Shown: piece after piece, positions 6,803 to 13,821 of the stretch
Position numbering within the stretch: position 1 is the first letter of the stretch
Layout: each line of letters starts with the position of its first letter
DNA from: JAJPIG01 sp035504735
GTDB lineage: Bacteria > Desulfobacterota > Binatia > Binatales > Binataceae
Length of the DNA stretch: 20,576 nt
Assembly (NCBI GenBank): GCA_035504735.1
Contig: DATJRJ010000022.1
Location: 1 to 20,576, forward strand
Direction of reading: 5' to 3'
Made by a program: the position numbers and the translations under genes
Notes under the pieces: generated by a model
Seen by the model: only the letters and a program-made list of their open reading frames with translations
Told to the model about the DNA's origin: nothing
Database searches by the model: none

Positions 6803-7915
6803 ATGACGGTTGGTTATCGCGCAGATGTAATCGGCTCGCTGCTGCGTCCCGGCTATCTGAAAGAGGCGCGTAAGGATTTCGAGGCGGGCCGCTTGAGCGC
6901 GGCGGGCTTCAAACGAGCAGAGGATCGCGCGGTCGACCAGGCGATCGCGCTGCAGGAGGCGGCCGGCGTCGACGTGGTGACCGACGGCGAGATGCGTCGC
7001 ACGCATTTCATCTCGCCGCTGAGCGATGTGCTCGAAGGCGTCAAGGTCATCCCGGCCTTCAAGCGCACCTGGCGCCGCCGCGACTCCGAGGACGAGCGCG
7101 GCAAGGAGATCGAGATGCAGGTGCAGCTCGCGGTGGTCGACAAGATCAGCCGCAAGCGCTCGCCCGCGCTCGAGGAGTTCATCTATGCGCGGGCGCGGGC
7201 CCGCAAGCCGCTCAAAATTACGCTGCCGAGCCCGTTGATGATGGCCTTACGCTACTCCCCCGAATATTCGCAGCGCGCTTACCCGAATCCTTTCGACCTG
7301 TTTCGCGACGCGGCCGACCTGGTGCGTCAGGATGCCGAAGAGCTGGCGCGGCTGGGATGCGAATATATTCAGATCGATGCGCCCGAACTCGGGATGCTGT
7401 GCGATCCGGAACGGCGGCGCGCCGACTTTGGCGAACGCGGGATGGATCCCGATCGGCTCGCGACCGAAGGCATGGAGATCCTGGATTCGGTGGCCAGCGT
7501 CCCCGGCGTCACCTTCGGGCTCCATCTATGCCGCGGCAACAACCAGGGCTACTACATCGGCGAGGGCGGCTACGAAGGGATCTCCAAGGAGGCCTTCAAG
7601 CGCGCGCGCAACTACGACATTTTTCTACTCGAGTACGACGACTGGCGTTCGGGCGGCTTCGAACCGTTGCGCGACCTGCCGACCGATAAGGTCGTGGTAC
7701 TCGGCATCGTCTCGACCAAGCACGAAAGTCTGGAAGCTCGCGACGGACTGATCAAACGAATCGAAGAAGCGGCGCGTTACTTTCCGCGCGAGCAGCTCGC
7801 GCTCTCAACTCAATGCGGCTTCGGAACCGTGTGGGAAGGCAATCCGATCAGTGAGGAGACCCAGGAATCGAAGCTGACGATGGTCGCCGAACTGGCGCAT
7901 CAGTTCTGGAAATAG
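6803..7915 (+). CDS. Cobalamin-independent methionine synthase II-family protein (MetE C-terminal domain-like)
   Basis: This 370-residue protein corresponds to the catalytic, zinc-binding barrel of MetE (PF01717) without the N-terminal domain. Probable zinc ligands are H241 and C243 in GLHLCRGN, E277 in LLEYDD and C338 in STQCGFGT. The H-x-C pattern and the 61-residue E-to-C distance match E. coli MetE (H641, C643, E665, C726). The text YIQIDAPELG also fits the family. Relatives of this length include uncharacterised methyltransferases and epoxyalkane:coenzyme M transferase, all of which activate a thiol on zinc. The methyl or alkyl donor and thiol acceptor are not defined here. ATG 6803 has AAGGAG six bases upstream; the frame extends further upstream but through the promoter. 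A strong terminator follows the gene. Confidence 0.83.
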   Translation: MTVGYRADVIGSLLRPGYLKEARKDFEAGRLSAAGFKRAEDRAVDQAIALQEAAGVDVVTDGEMRRTHFISPLSDVLEGVKVIPAFKRTWRRRDSEDERGKEIEMQVQLAVVDKISRKRSPALEEFIYARARARKPLKITLPSPLMMALRYSPEYSQRAYPNPFDLFRDAADLVRQDAEELARLGCEYIQIDAPELGMLCDPERRRADFGERGMDPDRLATEGMEILDSVASVPGVTFGLHLCRGNNQGYYIGEGGYEGISKEAFKRARNYDIFLLEYDDWRSGGFEPLRDLPTDKVVVLGIVSTKHESLEARDGLIKRIEEAARYFPREQLALSTQCGFGTVWEGNPISEETQESKLTMVAELAHQFWK

Positions 7916-7944
7916 CCGGGCGGGAGCGATCTGCGGCCGGAAAC

Positions 7945-7982
7945 CAAAAAACGGGGCCGCCGGACATCATCCGGCGGCCCCG
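7945..7982. terminator. Bidirectional rho-independent terminator
   Basis: A 13-base perfect stem (7952-7964 with 7970-7982) encloses the five-base loop CATCA. A run of A (7946-7951) precedes it, which becomes a T run for leftward transcription from the DUF992 gene. The rightward side ends in CGCGCTTTC and is weaker. It lies between the convergent MetE-like and DUF992 genes. Confidence 0.85.
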
Positions 7983-8005
7983 CGCTTTCAATCATCAGAC
8001 CCATA

Positions 8006-8572
8006 TTACATTTGCGAAGTCGACTTGGGCGGCTTTCGCTTGTCGAATTTCAGCGTCAACTGGACGACCCCAGCTGCCACGTTGAGGCCGGTCTGGCCCT
8101 CGATGCTGACCGGCTGGAGCGCGATCGAATGCTTGAATCCGCCCACCAGCACGTTCGCCCCTGCGCCGACGCCCAGCGCTACGCTGGCCGTTGCGCCGCC
8201 ATAATGGCCGGACAGCGAACCCTCGCCAAGGTTGGTAGTCGGAGCGACGACGGTCCATAGCATTACGGCCGATTGCATGTAGCCAATGTCAGCGCCGAAT
8301 TTGGTGATCGCTCCAGTGTAGTACTCGGTATATCCTTGGCTGCTGCCGCTCATCGAAAAAGCACACTTGACCTTGCGCGATGAGCCGAAGATAAAGCCCC
8401 ATCCCGAGGCCACATGGCAGGTCAGATAGCCCACCCTGACCGTGGCTTTGCTGCCTCCGCCCGATTCGGTCGGTGCCGCGCCGCCCCCTTCCTGTGCACG
8501 TGCGCCTGGCACGCAGCAAAGCATGGCTGCCATCAACACCCCGGCGACGATCCCACGGTGACTTCTCCTCAC
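8006..8572 (-). CDS. DUF992 family secreted protein
   Basis: This 188-residue protein fits DUF992 (PF06186), a family of unknown function common in soil bacteria. The family text is clear: VGYLTCHVASGWGFIFGS, KVKCAFS, YTGAITKFGADIGY, and near the end GANVLVGGFKHSIALQPVS followed by GQTGLNVAAGV. The two cysteines (in LTCHV and VKCAF) could form a disulfide after export. GTG 8572 is the likely start because AAAGGAG stands six bases upstream. It yields a standard signal peptide, MRRSH-R-G then hydrophobic IVAGVLMAAMLCCV, with probable cleavage after ARA. An upstream ATG at 8641 is in frame but would bury the signal peptide. The gene lies 105 bases behind the SnoaL-like gene and ends at the bidirectional terminator. 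Confidence 0.85.
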   Translation of the reverse strand: MRRSHRGIVAGVLMAAMLCCVPGARAQEGGGAAPTESGGGSKATVRVGYLTCHVASGWGFIFGSSRKVKCAFSMSGSSQGYTEYYTGAITKFGADIGYMQSAVMLWTVVAPTTNLGEGSLSGHYGGATASVALGVGAGANVLVGGFKHSIALQPVSIEGQTGLNVAAGVVQLTLKFDKRKPPKSTSQM

Positions 8573-8677
8573 TGGACGCTCCTTTGTTTGGACGTTTGCC
8601 CCACTTTCGGGGTAGCTGTTCCTATAAGGAATTACCACCATGCACCGTTCTTCGCCAGTATCGATCAGTGACTCATC

Positions 8678-9079
8678 TTACTCGCCGCGCAACTGGCGCA
8701 TCAGCCCGAACATGTCACCCTCGCCCCACAGCTCGACGAACTTGCCGTCGGCGAGGCGCGCGATATTGATACCCGACCATCGCACCTGGCGGCCGGTCGG
8801 CTGGACTCCCTGGAACTCACCCTTGTGGGTGCCAACGATACTGAAGCGGACCACGACCCGATCGTTTTCGGCGATGATGTCCTCGGCCTTGAAATGGATA
8901 TCGGGAAACGCCGCGTGGACGTAGGCCATAAACTTCTGCGTGCCCGCGATGCCATCCTGCCCCGGGTAGCGGTGATCGATAAATCCGGACGCCACGTATT
9001 CGGGGACCGCGGCAAGTTCGCAGCGGTTCAGCACTCGATCGATAAATTGCCGGTAGAATTCTTTGTTCTGTTCTGACAT
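8678..9079 (-). CDS. SnoaL-like ester cyclase / NTF2-fold protein
   Basis: This 133-residue protein has the NTF2-like alpha+beta fold of the SnoaL polyketide-cyclase family. Visible family text: an N-terminal helix NKEFYRQFIDRVLN, FIDHRYPGQDGIAG, AFPDIHFKAEDIIAENDRVVVRFSIVGTHKGEF, then GINIARLADGKFVELWGEGDMFGLMRQL. The last segment, with its D and Q near the C-terminus, is the usual ester-cyclase ending. Members are ring-closing or ring-opening enzymes, or are uncharacterised, and no substrate is implied. GGAGGAAGG lies just upstream of ATG 9079. The gene diverges from the CarAa-like Rieske oxygenase, sharing a 189-base regulatory region, so it may be co-regulated with the catabolic genes. 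Confidence 0.82.
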   Translation of the reverse strand: MSEQNKEFYRQFIDRVLNRCELAAVPEYVASGFIDHRYPGQDGIAGTQKFMAYVHAAFPDIHFKAEDIIAENDRVVVRFSIVGTHKGEFQGVQPTGRQVRWSGINIARLADGKFVELWGEGDMFGLMRQLRGE

Positions 9080-9101
9080 CAGCCTTCCTCCATTGATCGC
9101 T

Positions 9102-9114
9102 CACGCAAGGCGTG
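9102..9114. promoter_or_regulatory. Small inverted repeat upstream of the SnoaL-like gene
   Basis: CACGC, AAG, GCGTG form a perfect 5-base inverted repeat, 23 bases upstream of the SnoaL-like start. It could be an operator half-site pair or chance in GC-rich DNA. Confidence 0.2.
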
Positions 9115-9207
9115 GGGTTGAAATCGGCTGGTCGCGCGCCCGAATTTCCGCCATGAGCGCCGCAGTTTACGATGGACCCGCCGACTGGCGCAATCGCGGC
9201 CGACACT

Positions 9208-9228
9208 CCCAACTCGGGGCCGGTTGGG
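9208..9228. promoter_or_regulatory. Inverted repeat upstream of the CarAa-like gene (possible operator)
   Basis: CCCAAC (9208-9213) and GTTGGG (9223-9228) are perfect inverted arms with a nine-base centre, giving a 15-base centre-to-centre spacing. It ends 40 bases before the ATG of the Rieske gene, inside the divergent region, so an operator or leader hairpin is possible. Confidence 0.3.
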
Positions 9229-9268
9229 TGTAAGTTCAGGCCACCCGGATTGCGAGGAGCCTCAGACG

Positions 9269-10453
9269 ATGGCAACTGCCGCAACCAGAATCGGCGCCAA
9301 AGCGGGATCAACAAATCGTGAGTATCAACCCTACCTGGAGGCGGCCTGGGGTCTAAAGAATCATTGGTATCCGGCGCTGTTCAGTCACGAGTTGCCGGAC
9401 CGCGTTGTGAAGGGCGTGACTATCGCAGGCCATGTGATCGCGTTGCGCCGCGCTAAGGGCAAAGTCTACGCGTTGGCCGACCGTTGCGCCCATAGGGGTG
9501 TCCGGATCTCGAAAAAATCGATGTGCCTGACTGACGAGCATCTAACCTGCTGGTATCACGGCTTCACGTACGGACTCGAAGACGGGGTGCTCAAGACCAT
9601 CCTCGCCTCGCCCGACGATGCGCAGATTGGCCGCATCAAGATTCGCACCTATCCGACCTTCGAGCGCAACGGAATGATTTTCGTGTTCGTCGGCGACGAG
9701 AATTACCGGCCCGTGCCGCCGATCGAGGCCGACCTGCCAATTCGTATCACGGATGATCCGACCGGACGGCCGGTCGGATATCTGCTGGACGACAACCTGT
9801 TCGTGCGCGGAATCCATCGGACGGGAAAATCGAACTGGCGCCTGGCGGTGGAAAACGGCTTCGACCCGGGCCATGTGCTGATCCATTACGACAATCGGAT
9901 CGTGGCCGCTACCGACATGGCGCTGGTGCTCGGTTACGACCCGGTGGACCCGAGAGCAATCGAAGTAATCGATGAGCCGGGCGGTCCCAAGGGCATCATG
10001 AACATGTATAACCGGACCGAGTTCTACAAGCCGATCTACAAAAATGAGTTTGCGAACATCCAGACGCCGGGCAAGAAGCAATACTACGTTCGGACGTCGA
10101 TGTTCGTGCCGGGCGTGTTGCTGGTCGAGCACTGGCCGGCGCCGAACTGGGCGCAGTACGAGTTCTACGTCCCGATCGATGACCAGACCCATGAGTATTG
10201 GGAGATCATCGTCGGGCATTGCGAGAGCGAAGACGATCGCAAGGAAGCCGAGTTTCGTTATACCAACTTCTTCGAACCGCTCGGGCTCTACGATTTCAAC
10301 AATCACGATCTCTTCGCACGCGAGGCGATGGAACCGTTCTACCGCAACATGGACGGCTGGAACGAAGAGCAGCTATGCAAGACTGACGCGATCGTAGTCG
10401 GATGGCGCAAGCTGGCGGCGCGCTTCAATCGCGGCATCCAGGAGCCGCCTTGA
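9269..10453 (+). CDS. Rieske non-heme iron oxygenase, CarAa (carbazole 1,9a-dioxygenase)-like terminal oxygenase
   Basis: This 394-residue oxygenase is the terminal component of a ring-hydroxylating or O-/N-dealkylating system. The Rieske [2Fe-2S] ligands are C73-A-H75 and C94-W-Y-H97. The mononuclear iron site is H202 and H206 in ENGFDPGHVLIH, with D347 in FNNHDLFAREAM. The H-x3-H spacing and the texts NHWYP, RCAHRGV, TCWYHGFTYGLEDGVL, AQIGRIKIRTYP, SNWRLAVENGFDP and DAIVVGWRKLA closely resemble the carbazole dioxygenase subunit CarAa, so it belongs to that homotrimeric branch. CarAa needs a separate ferredoxin and reductase, and none are encoded nearby. The frame extends 15 codons further upstream, but ATG 9269 has GAGGAG (9254-9259) nine bases upstream. 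The cyclase-family gene follows 58 bases later, probably in the same transcript. Confidence 0.9.
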   Translation: MATAATRIGAKAGSTNREYQPYLEAAWGLKNHWYPALFSHELPDRVVKGVTIAGHVIALRRAKGKVYALADRCAHRGVRISKKSMCLTDEHLTCWYHGFTYGLEDGVLKTILASPDDAQIGRIKIRTYPTFERNGMIFVFVGDENYRPVPPIEADLPIRITDDPTGRPVGYLLDDNLFVRGIHRTGKSNWRLAVENGFDPGHVLIHYDNRIVAATDMALVLGYDPVDPRAIEVIDEPGGPKGIMNMYNRTEFYKPIYKNEFANIQTPGKKQYYVRTSMFVPGVLLVEHWPAPNWAQYEFYVPIDDQTHEYWEIIVGHCESEDDRKEAEFRYTNFFEPLGLYDFNNHDLFAREAMEPFYRNMDGWNEEQLCKTDAIVVGWRKLAARFNRGIQEPP

Positions 10454-10511
10454 ACGCGCGAATAAATCCGGCCGGTAGTTTCAACTAAAAGCGATCGGGG
10501 AGGATATTTCG

Positions 10512-11456
10512 ATGGCCCGAACGGACGAGATCATCCAAGAAGCGGCACGAAAGTATCGCAACTGGGGCAAGTGGGGTGCGAAGGATCAGCTCGGCACGCT
10601 CAACTACATCACCAGCGAAAAGATTATCGAGGCATCGCGGCTGGTGCGCCACGGCAAGGTCATCTCGGTGGCGCTGCCGTTCGACGACAAAGGCCCGCAG
10701 ACCGGAGCATGGGGCCGCGTCAACCCAGTGCACACCTTCGTGCTGACCGGCACCGATGCGGCGTCCGGCAAGCAGGAGATGCCGCACGGGATCGGCGCCG
10801 CCGACGACTTCGTCTCGATGTTCCTGCAATGCGGGACGCAATGGGACGCGCTCGCTCACATCTATGACAACGCCAAGATGTGGAATGGCTACGACGCGGC
10901 GCGAGTCACCAGCCGCGGCGCCGAGCTCAATGGCATCGAGCAGATGTCCAGCCGCATCGTAACGCGCGGCGTGCTGCTCGATATCGCGCGCTTCAAAGGA
11001 GTCGAGGCGCTGAAGCCCGGCTATCCCATCACCGAAGAGGATCTCACGCAATGCGCGGCGCGCGAGAAGGTCAAGATCGGCCGCGGCGATGCCGTGCTGT
11101 TCAGGACCGGACAGCTCGGCCACGGTAAGAAACACGGCTGGGGCACGTTCGCGGCCGGCGACGCGCCGGGGCTGTCATTTTACACCGCCGGCTGGCTCCA
11201 TCGGACGGAGATCGCAGCGATCGCGAGCGATACCTGGGGCTGCGAGGTGCGGCCCAACGAGCTGCCCGACGCATTTCAGCCGCTGCATCAGGTGATGATC
11301 CCGAACATCGGGCTGCTGGTCGGGGAAATCTTCGACATGGAGGCGCTCGGTGAGGATTGCGCGGCCGATGGCGTTTACGAATTCATGTTCGTCGCGCCGC
11401 CGCTGCCGATCACGGGCGCCGTCGGCTCGCCGGTCAACCCGCAAGCCATCAAGTAG
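10512..11456 (+). CDS. Cyclase-family hydrolase (kynurenine formamidase-like fold)
   Basis: This 314-residue protein fits the cyclase family PF04199, which includes kynurenine formamidase and isatin hydrolase; these metal enzymes open amide or lactam bonds. Typical text: WGAKDQLGTLNYIT near the N-terminus, FVLTGTD, GVLLDIARFKG, GDAVLFRTG and SDTWGCEV. The metal motif usually read as HxGTHxD is Q106-C-G-T-Q110-W-D112, followed by H116, so both histidines are replaced by glutamine. From memory, this Q..TQWD form occurs in a whole subfamily, so metal use or chemistry may differ. The ribosome site GGGGAGGA lies 7 bases before ATG 10512. The gene follows the CarAa-like oxygenase, and its stop faces the second Rieske gene's stop across 14 bases. 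Confidence 0.85.
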   Translation: MARTDEIIQEAARKYRNWGKWGAKDQLGTLNYITSEKIIEASRLVRHGKVISVALPFDDKGPQTGAWGRVNPVHTFVLTGTDAASGKQEMPHGIGAADDFVSMFLQCGTQWDALAHIYDNAKMWNGYDAARVTSRGAELNGIEQMSSRIVTRGVLLDIARFKGVEALKPGYPITEEDLTQCAAREKVKIGRGDAVLFRTGQLGHGKKHGWGTFAAGDAPGLSFYTAGWLHRTEIAAIASDTWGCEVRPNELPDAFQPLHQVMIPNIGLLVGEIFDMEALGEDCAADGVYEFMFVAPPLPITGAVGSPVNPQAIK

Positions 11457-11470
11457 CGGGCGATCCGCGC

Positions 11471-12508
11471 TCAGGCGGCCTGTGTACGGCCCGCGGCGCT
11501 GCGCGATTCGATCATCTGGCGCATTCGGATCGACGCGGCATCGAGATTGATGTTGATGGTCCGGGCATCGGGGTTCTCGAGCATCGAACGCTGTTGGGCC
11601 TCGATGATGATCTGGTCCTCGGCGAAAATCCGCGTCACGGTTGCCTGCAGGTCGCGGGTGAGCGTCTGATCATCGATCGCGAAATCGCGCGCCAGCGACC
11701 AGAAGTACCAGCAGGTGGTCGCGGTCGCCGGCGTGAGCGAGTTCAGTTGGCGTCCGGTGATACCCTTGGTGCGATTACCCTCCAGCGCGCCGCTGTTCGC
11801 CTCCGCCACGCCGACATCCAGCACAACGTTGCAGGGCGGCACGAATTTCACGATCTGCCAGCGATCGCATTGCCCGCGATAGCCGCGCGCGCGCTCGATC
11901 ATGCTGCTCCAGAAGGGCGCCGGTTGATGATCGAGCATCCAGCGCGAGACCGTCACGCTATGCGCATCGGAACTGGTCTCGATCGGCGTGCCCGGTTTCA
12001 GGTCGTGGCCGAGCGTGGTCGGATGAATATAGGTCTCGTGAGTGAGATCGAGCAGGTTATCGATCACCAGCCGATAATCGCACGCCATCGGCAGCATCTC
12101 GCCGACAAAGGCCCATCCGGGCGCATCATTCCAGTGCAGGTCGGGAACCTGGTCGGGATCGGCCAGCGCGGGATCGCCGATCCATAGCCAGATGAGGCGA
12201 TGGCGCTCGACCACCGGATAGCTACGGACGCGCGCCCGTGCACCCGGCTTCTGCTGGCTCGGGATGCGCACGCATTGGCCGCTTCGATCGAACGTCAGGC
12301 CATGATAACCGCAGACCAGCCAGTCGCCCTCGACTCGCCCATGCGACAACGGCAGTAGCCGATGGCAACACAGATCTTCGAGCGCGGCCGGCGTACCGTC
12401 GCCGAGGCGATAGAGCACCACCGGATGATCGCAAATCCGACGGCCCATCGGCATCGGCCCCAGCTCGCTGGTCCAGGCCGCGGCATACCACGCGTTATGC
12501 ATGAACAT
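11471..12508 (-). CDS. Rieske non-heme iron oxygenase, vanillate O-demethylase (VanA)-like
   Basis: This 345-residue single-chain terminal oxygenase belongs to the VanA/phthalate oxygenase-type branch. Rieske ligands are C47-C-H49 and C66-G-Y-H69. The mononuclear iron site has H157 and H162 in DNLLDLTHETYIH, with the usual N-x2-D-x2-H-x4-H spacing. The C-terminal FAEDQIIIEAQQ is also typical of VanA relatives. Family members demethylate aryl methyl ethers or hydroxylate aromatic acids using electrons from a VanB-type reductase, which is absent here. ATG 12508 starts MFMHNAWYAAAW, the usual VanA opening, with GGGAGGA seven bases upstream. It is the last gene of a five-gene leftward operon, 25 bases behind the capped alpha/beta hydrolase, and converges on the cyclase gene. 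Confidence 0.9.
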   Translation of the reverse strand: MFMHNAWYAAAWTSELGPMPMGRRICDHPVVLYRLGDGTPAALEDLCCHRLLPLSHGRVEGDWLVCGYHGLTFDRSGQCVRIPSQQKPGARARVRSYPVVERHRLIWLWIGDPALADPDQVPDLHWNDAPGWAFVGEMLPMACDYRLVIDNLLDLTHETYIHPTTLGHDLKPGTPIETSSDAHSVTVSRWMLDHQPAPFWSSMIERARGYRGQCDRWQIVKFVPPCNVVLDVGVAEANSGALEGNRTKGITGRQLNSLTPATATTCWYFWSLARDFAIDDQTLTRDLQATVTRIFAEDQIIIEAQQRSMLENPDARTININLDAASIRMRQMIESRSAAGRTQAA

Positions 12509-12533
12509 TGCGCAGTCCTCCCGACTGACGATC

Positions 12534-13799
12534 TCACTTCGGCGAATCCTTCCGCCGCTCTCCCCATTTGCTCTCGTGAACCTGGCCTGCGAGGTCAACG
12601 TAAAGGTCGCGGGTTTCCATCGGCTTGCCGTCGAGCCGATCGACTAGCCAGTCGGCGCTGTATGTGTGCGGGCTCGGTCCCAATGCGGTCGCCGTCGTGG
12701 CGTGCAGCGAATGCCGCTCGCCCTGGTAGAGTAGCAATTCCCTTGGACAGCGCATTCTATCCATCATCTCGTAGGTATACTCGATCGGACTCAGCTCGTC
12801 GTCCTCGCCCGCGATTGCGAGATACGGGCATTTCACCCGGCTCGCGATTTCCATCAGGCTGAGCCTGGCCGCGAAACTATCGAACTGCTCTTCGTTACCG
12901 TAGCCCGCCATATACATATAACGTAGCTTGAAGGTCGGCGAAGCCAAATTGAAAATAGTATTCATTCCCGGTTCGTGACAGACGTATGCGACGCTGCAGC
13001 CGCTCAAGCGATCATCTGCGCTTGCCACCTGGGTCGCCCAGAACGAACCCATGCTGACGGCCTGGATCGCCACCCGCGCCGGATCGATCTCGCTGCGTCC
13101 GCGAATCCACTTGAGTGCCGCCAGTCCGGCCTCGATAAAATTGGTCTCGCCGCAATGAATCTCGCGTACGCAACATTCACCCTGCCCCGGCCCGTCGATG
13201 GCGAGGATCGCGATATCGCGCTCCAGGAGCTTGTCGCCGTACATTGAGACTATCATCTCCTTGAAGCCGTCCATCCCGTCGAGCGCGAGCACGCACGGCA
13301 TCGGGCCCGCCGCTGCACCACGCGGCCGATGGAAATAGGCGGGCAGCGACTTGCCGGCGAACGGAATCTCCACGCGCTCTATTTGATAGGGGGCGTACTG
13401 AGTATATTTCTGGTAGCACTCGTTCTTCTTCTCATTATACTCAATCACTTCGGGAGTATTGGCGAAAATCGCCCACATCGCACTGCCGTAAAGGAGCGCA
13501 GCGATGAAGTAGCATTCGCGGGCCGAAATGTTGCGCCCCTGCTCTTCGTACTTGCAGCCGGCCGCCTCGCGCCTGCGGGCCGCACGCACGAATTCGCGCG
13601 GGATATCGGAAAACTTCTGCACGCGGCTGCGCACGGCCATGAAATCGGCGATGGCTTCCGGACCGGCCGGCGCACTGGTATATCCAATCCGGTTCTGATC
13701 CCACTCGATTCCGACGGTTCGTACGATGCAATCCAACAGCCAGCGCTGATCGGCATAGCGCTTCACCCGCGACTCGACCGATGGGGGCATGATACTCAC
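12534..13799 (-). CDS. Alpha/beta hydrolase with N-terminal cap (2,6-dihydroxypseudooxynicotine hydrolase / FrsA-like)
   Basis: This 421-residue serine hydrolase has about 150 helical N-terminal residues before the alpha/beta core. The likely catalytic triad is S249 in AVSMGS, D334 in GEDDELSP and H363 in GERHSLH. The nucleophile elbow is A-x-S-x-G rather than G-x-S-x-G. LALDGMDGFKE supplies the oxyanion-hole strand and AIDGPGQGEC the next loop. The layout matches the capped branch that includes the nicotine-pathway C-C hydrolase for 2,6-dihydroxypseudooxynicotine and FrsA-like esterases. Its reaction here may be C-C, ester or amide cleavage. GTG 13799 was chosen because GGGAGGA lies eight bases upstream; ATG 13790 is too far away. 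It sits 22 bases behind the amidohydrolase within the operon. Confidence 0.82.
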   Translation of the reverse strand: MSIMPPSVESRVKRYADQRWLLDCIVRTVGIEWDQNRIGYTSAPAGPEAIADFMAVRSRVQKFSDIPREFVRAARRREAAGCKYEEQGRNISARECYFIAALLYGSAMWAIFANTPEVIEYNEKKNECYQKYTQYAPYQIERVEIPFAGKSLPAYFHRPRGAAAGPMPCVLALDGMDGFKEMIVSMYGDKLLERDIAILAIDGPGQGECCVREIHCGETNFIEAGLAALKWIRGRSEIDPARVAIQAVSMGSFWATQVASADDRLSGCSVAYVCHEPGMNTIFNLASPTFKLRYMYMAGYGNEEQFDSFAARLSLMEIASRVKCPYLAIAGEDDELSPIEYTYEMMDRMRCPRELLLYQGERHSLHATTATALGPSPHTYSADWLVDRLDGKPMETRDLYVDLAGQVHESKWGERRKDSPK

Positions 13800-13821
13800 T
13801 GAGTTTTCCTCCCTATCGCGA

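Noticed and set aside
8600..8613. CCCC/GGGG hairpin with a six-base loop upstream of the DUF992 gene, considered as a riboswitch or terminator
   Set aside because: Only a four-base stem, no T run, and no conserved riboswitch core.
11357..12187. 276-codon plus-strand frame across the cyclase end and the second Rieske gene
   Set aside because: Its sequence is the complement of the Rieske iron-site region and shows no domain.
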